In this document: in pieces, positions 52,805 through 61,615 of the stretch | Layout of the letters: the number at the start of each line of letters is the position of its first letter | Position numbering within the stretch: the stretch's first letter is position 1 | Assembly: GCF_016900655.1 (NCBI RefSeq) | Contig: NZ_JACJKH010000021.1 | Span: 1-63,979 of the forward strand | Direction of reading: 5' to 3' | Origin: Drancourtella massiliensis | GTDB lineage: Bacteria > Bacillota > Clostridia > Lachnospirales > Lachnospiraceae | Length of the DNA: 63,979 nucleotides | Notes under the pieces: model-generated | Told to the model about the DNA's origin: nothing | What the model saw: only the letters and a program-made list of their open reading frames with translations | The model's database searches: none | Position numbers and translations under genes: made by a program

Positions 52805-53424
52805 GAGTGGTAGTCCTGGTATCCGGCGGCGGTACGAATCTTCAGGCCGTTCTGGATGCAGTGCGGGATGGAAAGATCACAAACACCGAAGTGGCCGGTG
52901 TGATCAGCAACAATAAAAAGGCATATGCCCTGACGAGGGCCGAGCAGGCAGGGATTCCGGCAAAATGCGTTTCCCCGAAAGACTTTGAGGACCGTGCCCG
53001 GTTTAACCATGCCCTCATGGAGGCGGTGGATGCGTTCCAGCCGGATCTGATCGTGCTTGCCGGATTCCTTGTGGTGATTCCGGCGGAGCTGATCCGTAAA
53101 TATGAAAACCGGATTATCAATATCCACCCGTCTCTGATCCCGTCTTTCTGCGGAACGGGATATTACGGGCTGAAAGTACATGAGGCTGCCCTGGCGCGTG
53201 GAGTGAAGATTACAGGAGCGACCGTGCATTTTGTAGATGAAGGGACAGATACCGGACCGATTATTCTTCAGAAAGCAGTGGAAGTGTTCCCGGACGATAC
53301 GCCGGAAGTGCTTCAGAGACGTGTGATGGAGCAGGCAGAGTGGCAGATCATGCCGGAAGCGGTCAATCTGATCGCCAACGGGAAAGTGTCTGTAAAAGAC
53401 GGACATGTCGTGATTCAGAAATAG
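52798..53424 (+). CDS. purN: Phosphoribosylglycinamide formyltransferase
   Basis: A 208-residue folate-dependent formyltransferase: VSGGGTNLQAVLDAV, active-site residues in NIHPSLIPSF and HFVDEGTDTGPIILQ. It transfers formyl from 10-formyl-THF to GAR. It is coupled to purM and followed by an intrinsic terminator at 53429, unusual within a pur set. Confidence 0.96.
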   Translation: MLRVVVLVSGGGTNLQAVLDAVRDGKITNTEVAGVISNNKKAYALTRAEQAGIPAKCVSPKDFEDRARFNHALMEAVDAFQPDLIVLAGFLVVIPAELIRKYENRIINIHPSLIPSFCGTGYYGLKVHEAALARGVKITGATVHFVDEGTDTGPIILQKAVEVFPDDTPEVLQRRVMEQAEWQIMPEAVNLIANGKVSVKDGHVVIQK

Positions 53425-53428
53425 AGAC

Positions 53429-53470
53429 AAAAAGGGGTATTGTAGGAAAGAAAGACAATACCCTTTTTCT
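53429..53470 (+). terminator. Terminator between purN and purD
   Basis: AAAAAGGGGTATTGT (53429-53443) pairs with ACAATACCCTTTTT (53455-53468) with one extra G, forming a long stem with a T-run. It lies inside the pur cluster, so purD is either made by read-through or has its own start. Confidence 0.85.
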
Positions 53471-53496
53471 GGTTGATACAGTAAGGAGGATGTCAG

Positions 53497-54771
53497 ATGA
53501 AAGTAATGATTGTCGGCGGAGGCGGGAGAGAACACGCTATCGCCATGAGTGTCGCAAAGAGCAGCAAGGTGGAGAAGATTTACTGCCTTCCGGGAAATGC
53601 AGGGATCGAGGAGGTTGCAGAGTGTGCGCCGATCGGACCGATGGAGTTTGAGAAGATCCGGGACTTTGCAAAGGAAAAGAAGATCGATCTTGCTGTGATC
53701 GGAATGGATGATCCGCTGGTAGGAGGACTGACGGATGTCCTGGAGGAAGCCGGAATCCGTACCTTCGGACCACGGAAAAATGCGGCGATCCTCGAGGGAA
53801 GCAAGGCGTTTTCCAAAGATCTGATGAAGAAATACAATATTCCGACGGCTGCTTACGAAAATTTCGACAATGCAGAGGAAGCGGTTTCCTATCTGGAGAC
53901 AGCCAAATATCCGATTGTCTTAAAGGCAGACGGACTTGCGCTTGGAAAGGGCGTTCTGATCTGCAACAGTTTTGAGGAAGCAAAAGAAGGCGTCAAAGAG
54001 ATCATGCTGGATAAGAAATTCGGAGCATCCGGAAATACAATGGTAGTGGAAGAGTTCATGACAGGAAGAGAAGTATCGGTTCTCTCTTTTGTGGACGGCA
54101 AAACCGTAAAAACGATGACTTCCGCACAGGACCACAAGCGTGCCAAAGACGGAGATGAAGGATTAAATACCGGAGGAATGGGTACATTTTCACCGAGCCC
54201 GTTCTATACAGAAGAGATTGCGGCATACTGTGAGCAGCACATTTTCCAGCCGACCGTGGACGCTATGCGTGCGGAGGGAAGAGAGTTCAAGGGAATTATC
54301 TTCTTTGGACTGATGCTTACAGAAGACGGACCGAAGGTACTGGAATATAATACCAGATTTGGAGATCCGGAGGCGCAGGTCGTGCTTCCGAGAATGAAGA
54401 CAGACATTGTAGATGTCATGGAAGCATGCATTGACGGAACGCTGGATCAGGTCAATCTGGAATTCGAAGACAATGCGGCAGTCTGCGTTGTGCTGGCGTC
54501 TGACGGCTATCCGGTTGCCTACGAGAAAGGCATCCCGATTACCGGGTTTGAAAACTTCAAAGACAAAGAAGGATATTACTGTTTCCATGCGGGAACGAAG
54601 AAAAATGAGAAAGGCGAGATCGTAACAAACGGCGGCCGTGTTCTTGGCATTACCGCAAAGGGAGCAGACTTAAAAGAAGCAAGAAAGAACGCTTACGAGG
54701 CAACGGAGTGGATTTCCTTTGCCAACAAATATATGCGCCATGATATCGGAAAGGCCATTGACGAGGCATAA
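53497..54771 (+). CDS. purD: Phosphoribosylamine-glycine ligase
   Basis: A 424-residue GAR synthetase with ATP-grasp fold: GGGGREHAIAMSV, YPIVLKADGLALGKGV, EEFMTGREVSVLSFVDG, TGGMGTFSP and EYNTRFGDPEAQVVLPRM. It joins glycine to phosphoribosylamine. Length is normal. The start follows GTAAGGAGGA. Downstream is a terminator. Confidence 0.96.
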   Translation: MKVMIVGGGGREHAIAMSVAKSSKVEKIYCLPGNAGIEEVAECAPIGPMEFEKIRDFAKEKKIDLAVIGMDDPLVGGLTDVLEEAGIRTFGPRKNAAILEGSKAFSKDLMKKYNIPTAAYENFDNAEEAVSYLETAKYPIVLKADGLALGKGVLICNSFEEAKEGVKEIMLDKKFGASGNTMVVEEFMTGREVSVLSFVDGKTVKTMTSAQDHKRAKDGDEGLNTGGMGTFSPSPFYTEEIAAYCEQHIFQPTVDAMRAEGREFKGIIFFGLMLTEDGPKVLEYNTRFGDPEAQVVLPRMKTDIVDVMEACIDGTLDQVNLEFEDNAAVCVVLASDGYPVAYEKGIPITGFENFKDKEGYYCFHAGTKKNEKGEIVTNGGRVLGITAKGADLKEARKNAYEATEWISFANKYMRHDIGKAIDEA

Positions 54772-54791
54772 AGGTGCGGGAAAACCGGAAG

Positions 54792-54826
54792 AACGGGTAC
54801 AGAAAGAGGCTCTGTATCCGTTTTTT
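54792..54826 (+). terminator. Terminator of purD
   Basis: AACGGGTACAGA (54792-54803) pairs with TCTGTATCCGTT (54811-54822) with one G-T wobble and a T-run. Confidence 0.85.
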
Positions 54827-54828
54827 CA

Positions 54829-54889
54829 TTTAACAGGAAACTTCGTTCCCTGTTAAACAAAAACGCTCCGCGGGATGCGCACTCGCGGA
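54829..54889. repeat. Twin-hairpin element upstream of cysK
   Basis: Two hairpins lie side by side: TTTAACAGG/CCTGTTAAA (54829-54837/54849-54857) and TCCGCG/CGCGGA (54867-54872/54884-54889), the second with the loop GGATGCGCACT. On the minus strand the first is followed by little T, so neither looks like a standard terminator. It could be a dispersed repeat. It lacks a T-box motif (no AGGGTGGNACCGCG). Confidence 0.45.
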
Positions 54890-54913
54890 ACTCTTTGTTC
54901 TTTCCAGCCTTGA

Positions 54914-54942
54914 TTGCAAAAGGAGAAAGAAGGGCATATAAT
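54914..54942 (+). promoter_or_regulatory. cysK promoter
   Basis: TTGCAA (54914-54919), 17-base spacer, TATAAT (54937-54942), with the ribosome site AAGGAG about 18 bases later. Confidence 0.75.
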
Positions 54943-54974
54943 AAGAAGAACGAGAAGAAAAGGAGTAAGGTCAG

Positions 54975-55904
54975 ATGATTTATGAAAATATACTTGAGGC
55001 GGCAGGGAATACCCCTCTGATCCGTCTGCAGCACATGACAGGGAAGGATGACGCGCAGATTCTTGTGAAATTTGAGGCGGTCAATGTGGGTGCTTCCATC
55101 AAGACGCGGACGGCACTTGGAATGATCGAGGCGGCTGAAAAGGAAGGAAAAATTACAAAAGATACCGTGATTGTGGAGCCGACAAGCGGAAACCAGGGAA
55201 TCGGTCTTGCATTGATCGGTGCAGTAAAAGGATATCGTACAATCATCATCATGCCGGATTCTGTCAGTGAGGAGAGAAGAAAACTGGTCCGTCAGTACGG
55301 AGCGGAAGTCCGACTGATCCACGATGCGGGGAATATTGGCGACTGCATTCAGGAATGCCTGAACACTGCCCTTCGGATGGCCGAAGAAAACCCGAATGTT
55401 TTCGTGCCGCAACAGTTCGAAAATGAGAATAATGTCCGGGTGCACTATGAATGGACCGGACGGGAGATTCTTTCACAGGCAGACTGCACCATCGACGGAT
55501 TTTGTTCCGGAATCGGTACCGGGGGTACCATCACGGGAATCGGGAAGGCACTGAAAGAGGCAAATCCGGACACCGTCATCTGGGCAGTCGAACCGGAACA
55601 TGCGGCGATTCTTTCCGGAAAGGAAGTGGGAACCCACGTGCAGATGGGAATCGGGGACGGGCTGATTCCGGGCATCCTCGATCAGGAGATTTATGATGAT
55701 ATTACAATTGTGACAGACGAGGAAGCCCTTCAGACAGCCAGAGAACTTGCGGCGAAAGAAGGACTGATGTGCGGGATCTCCAGTGGAACGAATGTGGCAG
55801 CAGCCCGCAGAATGGCAGCACAGCTTGGAAAAGGAAAAACTGTGGTAACGATCCTCCCTGACACGGCAGAACGGTACTTCTCCACGCCGCTGTTTGAAGC
55901 ATAG
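54975..55904 (+). CDS. cysK: Cysteine synthase A (O-acetylserine sulfhydrylase)
   Basis: A 309-residue PLP enzyme. NTPLIRLQH, NVGASIKTRTALGMI, the phosphate cup PTSGNQGIG, GTGGTITGIGKALKE and ISSGTNVAAA are present. The pyridoxal lysine is in GASIKTR (normally S-x-K-D/R-R). It makes cysteine from O-acetylserine and sulfide; the variant IKTRTA, where most CysK read VKDRIA, hints at specificity differences, and O-phosphoserine or other acceptors are possible. A single-gene unit. Confidence 0.9.
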   Translation: MIYENILEAAGNTPLIRLQHMTGKDDAQILVKFEAVNVGASIKTRTALGMIEAAEKEGKITKDTVIVEPTSGNQGIGLALIGAVKGYRTIIIMPDSVSEERRKLVRQYGAEVRLIHDAGNIGDCIQECLNTALRMAEENPNVFVPQQFENENNVRVHYEWTGREILSQADCTIDGFCSGIGTGGTITGIGKALKEANPDTVIWAVEPEHAAILSGKEVGTHVQMGIGDGLIPGILDQEIYDDITIVTDEEALQTARELAAKEGLMCGISSGTNVAAARRMAAQLGKGKTVVTILPDTAERYFSTPLFEA

Positions 55905-55929
55905 GAAAGCCGGATAAAGTATCTTTTTC

Positions 55930-55968
55930 TTGCAAAATCATGCCATCTGTTATATGATGTGTGTAACA
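55930..55968 (+). promoter_or_regulatory. Promoter and operator of the gntR-clpC unit
   Basis: TTGCAA (55930-55935), 17-base spacer, TATGAT (55953-55958). TGTTA (55948-55952) and TAACA (55964-55968) form an inverted repeat around the -10 box, a candidate GntR site. No CtsR heptad repeats (GGTCAAA) are seen. Confidence 0.6.
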
Positions 55969-55993
55969 AACGAAAGAAAAGGGTGGAGCGTTT

Positions 55994-56377
55994 ATGAAAG
56001 AAATCATGATAGAGATTGATTTTAACAGTGATGAAGCGATCTACATGCAGCTGCGCAACCAGATCATTATGGGGATCGCACTTTCCGCGATTCAGGATGG
56101 AGACACGCTCCCATCGGTGCGAAAACTCTCCGAGCAGATCGGCGTGAACATGCACACGGTCAATAAGGCTTATACCGTACTGAAGCAGGAGGGATTCATA
56201 CAGCTTGACAGAAGGAGGGGAGCTGTGATTGCGGTCAGTGAGGATAAACTTCACGCGCTGGAAGATATGAAGAGGCAGCTCCGTATGGTCCTTGCAAGAG
56301 GATACTGTAAAAATATTACGCGGGAAGAAGTACACGAGCTGGTGGACGAGATTTTCCACGAATACGAGACAGAGTAA
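55994..56377 (+). CDS. YtrA-type GntR family regulator
   Basis: A 127-residue regulator: EIDFNSDEAIYMQLRNQIIMGIALSAIQDGDTLPSVRKLSEQIGVNMHTVNKAYTVLKQEGFIQLDRRRGAVI is the GntR winged helix. The short C-terminal helical tail (about 35 residues) is typical of the YtrA subgroup, which has no large ligand domain. It precedes clpC by 20 bases. The start has AGGGTGGAG upstream. It probably represses its own promoter. Confidence 0.9.
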   Translation: MKEIMIEIDFNSDEAIYMQLRNQIIMGIALSAIQDGDTLPSVRKLSEQIGVNMHTVNKAYTVLKQEGFIQLDRRRGAVIAVSEDKLHALEDMKRQLRMVLARGYCKNITREEVHELVDEIFHEYETE

Positions 56378-56397
56378 ATCAGATCAGGAGGATAGGC

Positions 56398-58836
56398 ATG
56401 GAGAACAGATATACAAGGCAGGCACAGGAAGCACTGGATGCGGCCGGAAACTACGCGAAGGATTTCAAGCATCCGTACATCGGGACAGAGCATCTGCTTC
56501 TGGGGCTGAAATCTGTCTATTCCGGAGTGGCAGGGCAGGTACTGGATATGAACGGCCTGAAAGAGGATGAAGTGGTGAAAGTCGTGGGAGAACTGGTGTC
56601 CACGGTAGGGGAAGAGACCTTTTCGGGGACACCGGAAGAAAGCCCGAGACTGAAATTCATACTGGAGGAAAGCCGGAAGATCGCGGAGCGTTTCCGTATG
56701 GAAGAAATTGGAACGGAGCATATGCTTCTGGCAATTATTCAGGATACTGACTGCGTGGCGGCAAGGATTCTCATCACTTTGAATTTAAATCTTCAGAAGG
56801 TGATGCAGGACTGCCTCACTGCTATCGGAGAAAATCCAAAAGCATTTGCCGAAAAAAATGAAGGCGCTGCAAAAGGCGCAGTTCTGGAACAGTACTGCAC
56901 CGACCTGACAGCCCTTGCGGAAGATGGAAGGCTGGATCCGGTGGTCGGCCGTGAGGAAGAGATGCAGAGACTGATGCAGATCTTAAGCCGCAGAACAAAG
57001 AACAATCCGTGCATGGTCGGTGAGCCGGGTGTAGGAAAGACGGCAATTATCGAAGGCATTGCACAGCGGATCGCCAAAGAGGCGGTCCCGGAAAAAATGA
57101 GAGAAAAAAGAGTACTGTCACTGGATCTGGCGGCTCTGATTGCCGGCTCCAAATACCGGGGTGAGTTTGAAGAGCGGATGAAACGACTGGTCAATGAAGT
57201 GAAGGCGGACGGAAACATTATCCTGTTCCTGGATGAGATTCATACGGTAGTCGGCGCAGGCGGCGCGGAAGGCGCCATGGATGCGTCCAATATTTTAAAA
57301 CCGTCTCTGGCAAGAGGGGAGATCCAGCTGATCGGGGCAACAACGATCACGGAATACCGGAAATACATTGAAAAAGATGCCGCGCTTGAGAGACGATTCC
57401 AGCCGGTCATGGTAGAAGAACCGTCCAAAGAAGAGACTGTTCGGATTCTGGAGGGAATCCGTGAGAAATATGAAGCGCATCATAAGATTGCAATCAGCCA
57501 GGAGGCGCTTGAGGAGGCAGTGGTACTCTCTGACCGTTATATCAGCGACCGATTCCTGCCGGATAAGGCGATTGACGTTCTGGATGAAGCCTGCTCCAAA
57601 GCAGCGCTTCGCGGCTTCAAAGTACCGGAGAACATTGAGCAGATGGAACAGCTGGTAAGGAATCTGGATCAGGATCTGGAAGCATCCATCAAAGAAGGGC
57701 GTATGGAAGAGGCATCACTTCTTGTGAAGGAGAAAAAGGCAACCAGTGAGAAACTTCGTCAGGCCAAAGGAAGACTGAACCGGAAACAGAAGAATTCCCG
57801 GATTGTCCTGACAGAAGGGGATATCGCGGAAGTTGTGGCAGAATGGACAAAGATTCCGGTGCAGAAGCTTGCCCAGTCAGAGACAGAGCGTCTCAGAAAA
57901 CTGGAGAAGACATTGCACAAACGAGTGATCGGACAGGAGGATGCGGTGAGTGCGGTAGCAAGAGCAGTAAAAAGAGGCCGGGTCGGCCTCAAAGATCCGA
58001 CCAGACCGGTAGGCTCATTCCTCTTCCTTGGACCGACAGGAGTCGGAAAGACCGAGCTTTCCAAGGCACTGGCTGAGGCACTGTTCGGGGACGAAGAGTC
58101 CATGATCCGGATCGACATGTCCGAATACATGGAAAAACACAGCGTATCCAAGCTGATCGGCTCCCCTCCAGGATATGTAGGACATGAGGACGGCGGACAG
58201 CTCAGCGAAAAAGTCAGACGGCATCCATATTCTGTGGTACTCTTTGATGAGATCGAGAAAGCGCATCCGGATGTATTCAATATCCTGCTTCAGGTGCTGG
58301 ATGACGGACATATCACAGATTCTCAGGGAAGAAAAGTAGACTTCAGAAACACGGTGATCATTATGACCTCCAATGCGGGCGCACAGTCCATCGTGGATGC
58401 AAAACGTCTCGGATTCAATGCCGTGCAGGACGAAAAAGAAGACTATAAAAAGATGCAGAGCAATGTAATGGATGAAGTGAAACGGATCTTCCGGCCGGAG
58501 TTTTTAAACCGGATCGATGAGATCATTGTGTTCCATGCCCTGACAGAAAAAGAACTGGAAAAGATTGTAGGACTGTTATGCCAGGATCTTGTCAGAAGGG
58601 CAAAGGAACAGCTGGATATTACACTGAAAATCCGAAGCTCTGTGAAAAAGAAGATTGCCGAAGCCGGAAATGACCGGAAATACGGAGCAAGACCGTTGAA
58701 ACGTGCTCTGCAGACACAACTGGAAGATCCGCTGACAGAAGCGATACTGAATGGAGAGATCAAGCGGGGCGATCTGGTAGAAGCAGGAGTTTCTAAAAAA
58801 GAGATAAAATTTACAGTGAAAGAGACAAAGAACTAG
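56398..58836 (+). CDS. clpC: ATP-dependent Clp protease ATP-binding subunit ClpC
   Basis: An 812-residue class I Clp ATPase. Two N-terminal Clp_N repeats (1-150) come first. AAA1 (about 180-400) has Walker [11 protein letters not shown] and Walker B ILFLDEI. A middle/UVR-like segment ([19 protein letters not shown]) follows. AAA2 (about 490-812) has [10 protein letters not shown] and [12 protein letters not shown]. It unfolds proteins for ClpP. In Bacillus clpC lies with ctsR-mcsA-mcsB; none is here. ClpP is not in the window. It is coupled to a GntR regulator. Confidence 0.95.
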   Translation: MENRYTRQAQEALDAAGNYAKDFKHPYIGTEHLLLGLKSVYSGVAGQVLDMNGLKEDEVVKVVGELVSTVGEETFSGTPEESPRLKFILEESRKIAERFRMEEIGTEHMLLAIIQDTDCVAARILITLNLNLQKVMQDCLTAIGENPKAFAEKNEGAAKGAVLEQYCTDLTALAEDGRLDPVVGREEEMQRLMQILSRRTKNNPCMVGEPGVGKTAIIEGIAQRIAKEAVPEKMREKRVLSLDLAALIAGSKYRGEFEERMKRLVNEVKADGNIILFLDEIHTVVGAGGAEGAMDASNILKPSLARGEIQLIGATTITEYRKYIEKDAALERRFQPVMVEEPSKEETVRILEGIREKYEAHHKIAISQEALEEAVVLSDRYISDRFLPDKAIDVLDEACSKAALRGFKVPENIEQMEQLVRNLDQDLEASIKEGRMEEASLLVKEKKATSEKLRQAKGRLNRKQKNSRIVLTEGDIAEVVAEWTKIPVQKLAQSETERLRKLEKTLHKRVIGQEDAVSAVARAVKRGRVGLKDPTRPVGSFLFLGPTGVGKTELSKALAEALFGDEESMIRIDMSEYMEKHSVSKLIGSPPGYVGHEDGGQLSEKVRRHPYSVVLFDEIEKAHPDVFNILLQVLDDGHITDSQGRKVDFRNTVIIMTSNAGAQSIVDAKRLGFNAVQDEKEDYKKMQSNVMDEVKRIFRPEFLNRIDEIIVFHALTEKELEKIVGLLCQDLVRRAKEQLDITLKIRSSVKKKIAEAGNDRKYGARPLKRALQTQLEDPLTEAILNGEIKRGDLVEAGVSKKEIKFTVKETKN

Positions 58837-58904
58837 AAAAAAAGAGCCGTTTATTATATAATGAGACTACGGTAAATATAAGATACGACCAGGAGGAAAA
58901 AGAC

Positions 58905-59318
58905 ATGACAGCAGTCAAAGAGTTACTGAGGGCGAATGAGGATGGAACGATCAGCTTCGGCGATTATACCTTACCTTCCAAGACGAAGAAAGAAGGATTC
59001 GAGTTTGAGGGAGATATCTATAAGGTGAAGACCTTTTCAGAGATCACAAAGCTTGAGAAAAATGGCATGTTCGTTTACGAATCGGTCCCAGGAACTGCAG
59101 TAGAAGGATTCCGCGCGGAGGAAAGCGGAGTATCTTTTCAGGTGAGCGGTAAAGAGGATGCTCAGTTTACACTGGAACTGGAGGCGGACAGCGAATACAC
59201 TGTATATCTGGATGATGTGAACGCAGGGAAGATGAAGACAAACCTGAGTGGAAAATTAAGTGTCAGTGCAGAGCTGCAGCCGGATCAGACTGTTTGTGTG
59301 AGAATCATAAAAGCATAA
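58905..59318 (+). CDS. Conserved protein of unknown function between clpC and radA
   Basis: A 137-residue soluble acidic protein: MTAVKELLRANEDGTISFGDYTLPSKTKKEGFEFEGDIYKVKTF, then beta-strand-rich segments (FTLELEADSEYTVYLDDV, KLSVSAELQPDQTVCVRIIKA). It may be a beta-sandwich. I recall similar proteins in Lachnospiraceae carrying an 'endosialidase' label with no enzymatic motif visible, which I would not trust. The ribosome site AGGAGG is 9 bases upstream. A terminator follows. Confidence 0.75.
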   Translation: MTAVKELLRANEDGTISFGDYTLPSKTKKEGFEFEGDIYKVKTFSEITKLEKNGMFVYESVPGTAVEGFRAEESGVSFQVSGKEDAQFTLELEADSEYTVYLDDVNAGKMKTNLSGKLSVSAELQPDQTVCVRIIKA

Positions 59319-59329
59319 CTGGACAGGCA

Positions 59330-59372
59330 AAATGCTGCAAAGACCGGAAGATGGCTTTGCAGCATTTTTTTA
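59330..59372 (+). terminator. Terminator before radA
   Basis: AAATGCTGCAAAG (59330-59342) and CTTTGCAGCATTT (59355-59367) form a perfect 13-bp stem with a T-run. Confidence 0.92.
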
Positions 59373-59448
59373 TTCTATCAGGAAAGTATATTGGACTTAC
59401 TTCAGGTATTATCAGAGAGAAATTCAGTCAGGAAAGAGGAAAATCAGA

Positions 59449-60804
59449 ATGGCAAAGACAAAAAAGACGGTATTTTTCTGTCAGAATTGCGGGCACGAGG
59501 AGGCAAAATGGCTTGGGCAGTGTCCCGCATGCAAGGAATGGAATACATTTGTAGAAGAAAAGAAAATCCCGGAAAAGGGCAGTATGACCAGAGACCGGGA
59601 AAAAGCAGAGCCGGTTTCCCTCTCACAGATAGAAACAAAAGGGGAGGACAGAATCCGGACAGAGATGGAAGAACTGGACCGTGTACTTGGTGGAGGGATT
59701 GTCAAAGGCTCTCTCGTTTTGGTGGGCGGGGATCCGGGAATCGGAAAGTCCACGCTGCTTTTGCAGATGTGCCGGATTCTGGGAGATAAGAAAGAAGATA
59801 TCATTTATATTTCCGGAGAAGAATCTGCAAGGCAGATCAAACTTCGGGCAGACCGGATGGGGGACTTTAGTGACCGGATTACCCTTTTGTGTGAAACAAA
59901 TCTGGAAACAATCGAGGAAGTGATTCAGAGGAAAAAACCGGATGTGGCAGTGATCGATTCTATCCAGACGATGTACAGCGAGGAGATTGGTTCTGCGCCG
60001 GGAAGTGTTTCGCAGGTACGGGAGGCAACCAACACATTGATGCATCTGGCAAAAGGTATGGGAATTACGATCTTTATTGTCGGCCATGTGACAAAGGAAG
60101 GAACAGTGGCCGGTCCGAGAGTGCTGGAACATATGGTGGATACGGTTCTGTATTTTGAAGGAGACAGACATGCGTCCTACAGGATTCTGCGGGGAGTCAA
60201 AAACAGATTTGGTTCCACCAATGAGATCGGCGTCTTTGAAATGAGAGAGGACGGGCTTCACGAAGTCAAAAATCCGTCTGAATTTATGCTGAACGGCAGG
60301 CCGGAACAGGCGTCAGGTTCCATTGTAGCATGCTCCATGGAAGGAACAAGGCCGATTCTTCTGGAAATTCAGGCGCTGGTCTGCCGGACAAACTTTGGTA
60401 TGCCGAGAAGAACGGCAGCGGGCACAGATTATAATCGTGTAAATCTGCTGATGGCAGTACTGGAAAAACGGCTTGGCATGGCTCTGGGAGACTGCGATGC
60501 TTATGTGAATATTGCAGGTGGAATCCGGATGAATGAACCTGCCATTGATCTTGGTATTGTTCTGGCGCTTGTATCCAGTTATCAGAATAAAGTCACAGAT
60601 CCGCATATGATTGTGTTTGGAGAAGTCGGATTAAGCGGGGAAGTCCGTGCGGTCAGCATGCCAAAGCAAAGAGTTCTGGAAGCGAAAAAACTTGGATTTC
60701 AGACCTGTATGCTGCCGGCTGTTTCCATGGACAGCGTTGGCAAGGTTGAAGGGATGAGGTTGATCGGGGTAAAAAATGTCGGCGAAGCAATTCAATATCT
60801 ATAA
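59449..60804 (+). CDS. radA: DNA repair protein RadA
   Basis: A 451-residue RecA-like helicase. The zinc finger CQNCGHEEAKWLGQCPAC (10-27) comes first. Walker A is GGDPGIGKSTLL, the KNRFG motif is GVKNRFGSTNEIGVF, and a Lon-protease-like domain follows (about 285-451). It extends strand exchange and processes recombination branches. The start at 59449 was chosen because family members begin MAKTKK; upstream in-frame codons overlap the terminator. It belongs with clpC in many Firmicutes. Confidence 0.96.
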   Translation: MAKTKKTVFFCQNCGHEEAKWLGQCPACKEWNTFVEEKKIPEKGSMTRDREKAEPVSLSQIETKGEDRIRTEMEELDRVLGGGIVKGSLVLVGGDPGIGKSTLLLQMCRILGDKKEDIIYISGEESARQIKLRADRMGDFSDRITLLCETNLETIEEVIQRKKPDVAVIDSIQTMYSEEIGSAPGSVSQVREATNTLMHLAKGMGITIFIVGHVTKEGTVAGPRVLEHMVDTVLYFEGDRHASYRILRGVKNRFGSTNEIGVFEMREDGLHEVKNPSEFMLNGRPEQASGSIVACSMEGTRPILLEIQALVCRTNFGMPRRTAAGTDYNRVNLLMAVLEKRLGMALGDCDAYVNIAGGIRMNEPAIDLGIVLALVSSYQNKVTDPHMIVFGEVGLSGEVRAVSMPKQRVLEAKKLGFQTCMLPAVSMDSVGKVEGMRLIGVKNVGEAIQYL

Positions 60805-60809
60805 AAGGG

Positions 60810-60863
60810 TTGACAAACATACCGACAGTATGATAAATTCTATACATACTAAAAGTATGTATA
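60810..60863 (+). promoter_or_regulatory. tetR promoter with two palindromic operators
   Basis: TTGACA (60810-60815) precedes a weak -10 (ATAAAT, 60833-60838, 17-base spacer). CATAC-CGACA-GTATG (60818-60832) fills the spacer. A second palindrome, TATACATACT (60841-60850) and AGTATGTATA (60854-60863), spans the transcription start. Both carry CATAC/GTATG half-sites, so the TetR protein encoded next is the likely binder. Confidence 0.8.
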
Positions 60864-60878
60864 GAGGAGAGGATTGAA

Positions 60879-61532
60879 ATGGCACGAAACAAGCATCCGG
60901 AAGAGACTGTGGAAAAGATCCTGGATGTAGCAAGCCGCCTGTTTCTGGAAAAAGGTTATGAGCATACATCTATCCAGGACATCATCAACAACCTGGGGGG
61001 CTTGAGTAAGGGGGCAATTTATCATCATTTCAAATCAAAAGAAGACATCCTGATCGCAGTAACAGACCGTATGACAATGGAATCAAACCAAGGACTTGCA
61101 AAGATACGGGATGCATCCGCCATGAACGGGAAGGAGAAGCTGCAGGAGATTTTCAAGGCTTCAATCAACCGTCCGGTACAGAAAGATATTTTTACGGTGG
61201 CTCCGGATTTTCAGAATAATCCCCGGCTGCTTGACAGTCTTCTCCGGGAGACGGTCGAAGTAGTGGCACCGTACTATATTCTTCCGATTATCAAAGAGGG
61301 AATTGAAGATGGATCGATCCAGACAGAGTTTCCGGAACAGCTTGCTGAGCTGATTATACTGGCGGCTAATATCTGGATGAATCCGATGGTGTTTGACAGT
61401 AGTCCGGAAGAGTCCTATGCAAAATTTATGGTATTCAGACAGATGATGCAGGGATTCGGACTGGACATTGTGGATGAAGAAATGGTGCAGAGACTGCAGG
61501 AACTGGCAGTGATTTACAACAAAAAGAAATAG
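60879..61532 (+). CDS. TetR/AcrR family regulator
   Basis: A 217-residue TetR regulator. The N-terminal helix-turn-helix reads TVEKILDVASRLFLEKGYEHTSIQDIINNLGGLSKGAIYHHFKSKEDIL. The C-terminal helical ligand domain is of unknown specificity. It is preceded by two palindromes that it probably binds and followed by an ABC remnant and an MFS exporter, the usual arrangement for drug-responsive export. GAGGAGAGG precedes the start. Confidence 0.93.
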   Translation: MARNKHPEETVEKILDVASRLFLEKGYEHTSIQDIINNLGGLSKGAIYHHFKSKEDILIAVTDRMTMESNQGLAKIRDASAMNGKEKLQEIFKASINRPVQKDIFTVAPDFQNNPRLLDSLLRETVEVVAPYYILPIIKEGIEDGSIQTEFPEQLAELIILAANIWMNPMVFDSSPEESYAKFMVFRQMMQGFGLDIVDEEMVQRLQELAVIYNKKK

Positions 61533-61540
61533 TAAAGGGA

Positions 61541-61568
61541 TTCTGCCCTGAAAAACGGGCAGTTCTTT
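61541..61568 (+). terminator. Terminator of tetR
   Basis: CTGCCC (61543-61548) and GGGCAG (61557-61562) form a stem followed by TTCTTTT. Confidence 0.7.
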
Positions 61569-61581
61569 TATAAAATTTTAC

Positions 61582-61598
61582 ATACCGACGCCCGGTAT
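61582..61598 (+). promoter_or_regulatory. Second TetR-like operator before the ABC remnant
   Basis: ATACCG (61582-61587) and CGGTAT (61593-61598) form a 17-bp inverted repeat. The left half, CATACCGAC, is identical to that in the tetR promoter at 60818, suggesting that TetR controls the downstream genes too. Confidence 0.6.
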
Positions 61599-61615
61599 TA
61601 AAAGGAGGAAAGAAT

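Noticed and set aside
54829-54974. T-box or other riboswitch before cysK
   Set aside because: No T-box sequence, specifier loop or anti-terminator pair could be drawn; only two simple hairpins are present.
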